From assembly GCA_002085285.1 (NCBI GenBank), contig NATK01000124.1, positions 1-5,200 on the forward strand: DNA of 5,200 nucleotides, written 5' to 3'. This document shows, in pieces, positions 4,428-5,200 of the stretch; position 1 is the first letter of the stretch; each line of letters begins with the position of its first letter. The notes under the pieces were generated by a model that saw only the letters and a program-made list of their open reading frames with translations, was not told the DNA's origin and searched no databases. Source of the stretch: Candidatus Latescibacteria bacterium 4484_7. Its GTDB lineage: Bacteria; Krumholzibacteriota; Krumholzibacteriia; Krumholzibacteriales; Krumholzibacteriaceae. The translations under genes were made by a program, and so were the position numbers.

Positions 4428-5200
4428 TTACTTGCCGACGAGCTTTCTGAATTCCACCTCGTCGATTATAGCAACGCCGAGCGCCTTCGCCCTTTCGTAC
4501 TTCGAACCGGGGTCCGCGCCGGCGACTACGTAGTCGGTGTTTTTGCTCACGCTCGAGGCGACCCTTGCTCCGAGCGATTCGACTAACTGCTTTGCCTCAC
4601 TTCGCGAGAAGCCATCGAGGGAGCCTGTAAATACGAATATCTTTCCTTCGAGAGGCATTGGGCCTGCTGTCTTTGCGGGCGGCTTTATCCTGACTCCGAG
4701 TTGCAGCAGTTCGTCGATGAGCCTTCTGTTTCTTTCTTCGGCAAAGAAAGTGACGATGCTTCTTGAAACCTCGGGCCCTATCTCGCCAAGCTTTGTCAGC
4801 TCCTCCTCGGTTGCGTTCATGAGTCGTTCTATGGCGCCGAAGTGATCGGCGAGGAGTTTTGAGACGTGCTCGCCGACATTTCTGATTCCAATGGAATAGA
4901 TGAAGCGTGCCAGAGTGATCTCCTTGGAGCGCTCGATCGATTCAAGGAGCTTTTCGGCCGATCTGTCGGCGAACCCTTCGAGCGTGAGGAGATCATCCTT
5001 CTTGAGGCGGAAGAGGTCGGCTACGCTTGTTATCAGACCTCGATCGACCATCGCTTCGACCGTCTTCGTGCCGAGCCCGTCTATATCGAAGGCGCCCTTT
5101 GAGGCAAAGTGCTCGATACCCCTCTTTAGCTGAGCCTCGCAGGATAGGCCACCCGTGCAGAAGTGGTATGCCCCTTCCGCGATGACGGGAGCGCCGCAGA
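4428..5200 (-). CDS. ligA: NAD-dependent DNA ligase LigA, C-terminal 256 residues (5' end outside window)
   Basis: LigA seals nicks between 3'-OH and 5'-phosphate ends during replication and repair, using NAD+ as the adenylate donor. The frame is open to the window edge; the Met at 5051 is internal, since family-specific sequence continues upstream of it. From the edge: the zinc finger CGAPV...HFCTGGLSC (three of the four Cys visible at about 5198, 5159 and 5141), then EAQLKRGIEHFASKGAFDIDGLG, closely like E. coli. Next come tandem helix-hairpin-helix repeats (ADLFRLKKDDLLTLEGFA, ARFIYSIGIRNVGEHV, TKLGEIGPEVSRSI). The C-terminal BRCT domain (about 4665-4431) includes GKIFVFTGSL, LVESLGARVASSVSKNTDYVVAG and GSKYERAKALG. 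About 400 residues are missing, including the adenylation domain with its KxDG lysine and the OB fold. It converges on gdhA. No lesion is seen in the visible part. Confidence 0.97.
   Translation of the reverse strand, partial: CGAPVIAEGAYHFCTGGLSCEAQLKRGIEHFASKGAFDIDGLGTKTVEAMVDRGLITSVADLFRLKKDDLLTLEGFADRSAEKLLESIERSKEITLARFIYSIGIRNVGEHVSKLLADHFGAIERLMNATEEELTKLGEIGPEVSRSIVTFFAEERNRRLIDELLQLGVRIKPPAKTAGPMPLEGKIFVFTGSLDGFSRSEAKQLVESLGARVASSVSKNTDYVVAGADPGSKYERAKALGVAIIDEVEFRKLVGK

Noticed and set aside
5049..5051. Met at 5051 (minus) as the start of a short ligase-like protein
   Set aside because: Translation upstream of it gives the LigA zinc finger and the HFAS/DIDGLG motif without a stop up to the window edge, so it is an internal Met of a full LigA.
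1..5200. Mobile element, CRISPR array, defence system, toxin-antitoxin or other novel multi-gene cassette
   Set aside because: All large genes are recognisable metabolic, envelope or replication genes. No direct-repeat arrays, terminal inverted repeats, transposase or integrase motifs, or tRNA genes are visible.

Overview
The window is an ordinary stretch of bacterial chromosome with five protein genes, two of them cut by the window edges. The genes are moderately GC-rich by eye, have strong AGGAGG-type ribosome binding sites, and sit next to sigma70-like promoters. A divergent polysaccharide deacetylase, a DXP-dependent PdxJ and an NAD-dependent LigA suggest a Gram-negative bacterium, perhaps a deltaproteobacterium-like anaerobe. 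That placement is inference from family resemblance only. I see no rRNA, tRNA, CRISPR array, transposase, integrase or phage gene.

Layout: positions 1-620 (+) hold the C-terminal part of a divergent polysaccharide deacetylase (YibQ-type). Positions 617-772 could encode a 51-residue basic peptide, which is doubtful. Positions 789-1508 (+) encode PdxJ, pyridoxine 5'-phosphate synthase. It converges, with a 15-bp gap, on alanine dehydrogenase (ald, 1524-2636, minus strand). Positions 2637-2999 form a long AT-rich divergent control region. Positions 3000-4337 (+) encode hexameric glutamate dehydrogenase (gdhA), followed by a clear intrinsic terminator. Positions 4428-5200 (minus) hold the C-terminal 256 residues of DNA ligase LigA.

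The most coherent unit is the ald/gdhA pair. Both enzymes reductively aminate a central 2-oxo acid (pyruvate or 2-oxoglutarate) with free ammonium, or run in reverse to deaminate alanine or glutamate. They are transcribed away from each other from one shared intergenic region. That region carries two sigma70-like promoters with nearly identical architecture: the same AAAAAACGG element upstream, the same 16-bp spacer and the same TATATT -10 box. Between them lies a perfect 11-bp inverted repeat, a plausible operator. The gdhA leader can also form a stem-loop. PdxJ makes the vitamin B6 cofactor used by aminotransferases, a loose metabolic link to the amino-acid enzymes, but it belongs to a different transcription unit.

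I found no convincing evidence for a new multi-gene system. The parts that deserve a second look are the regulatory architecture of 2637-2999 and the possible small ORF at 617-772.
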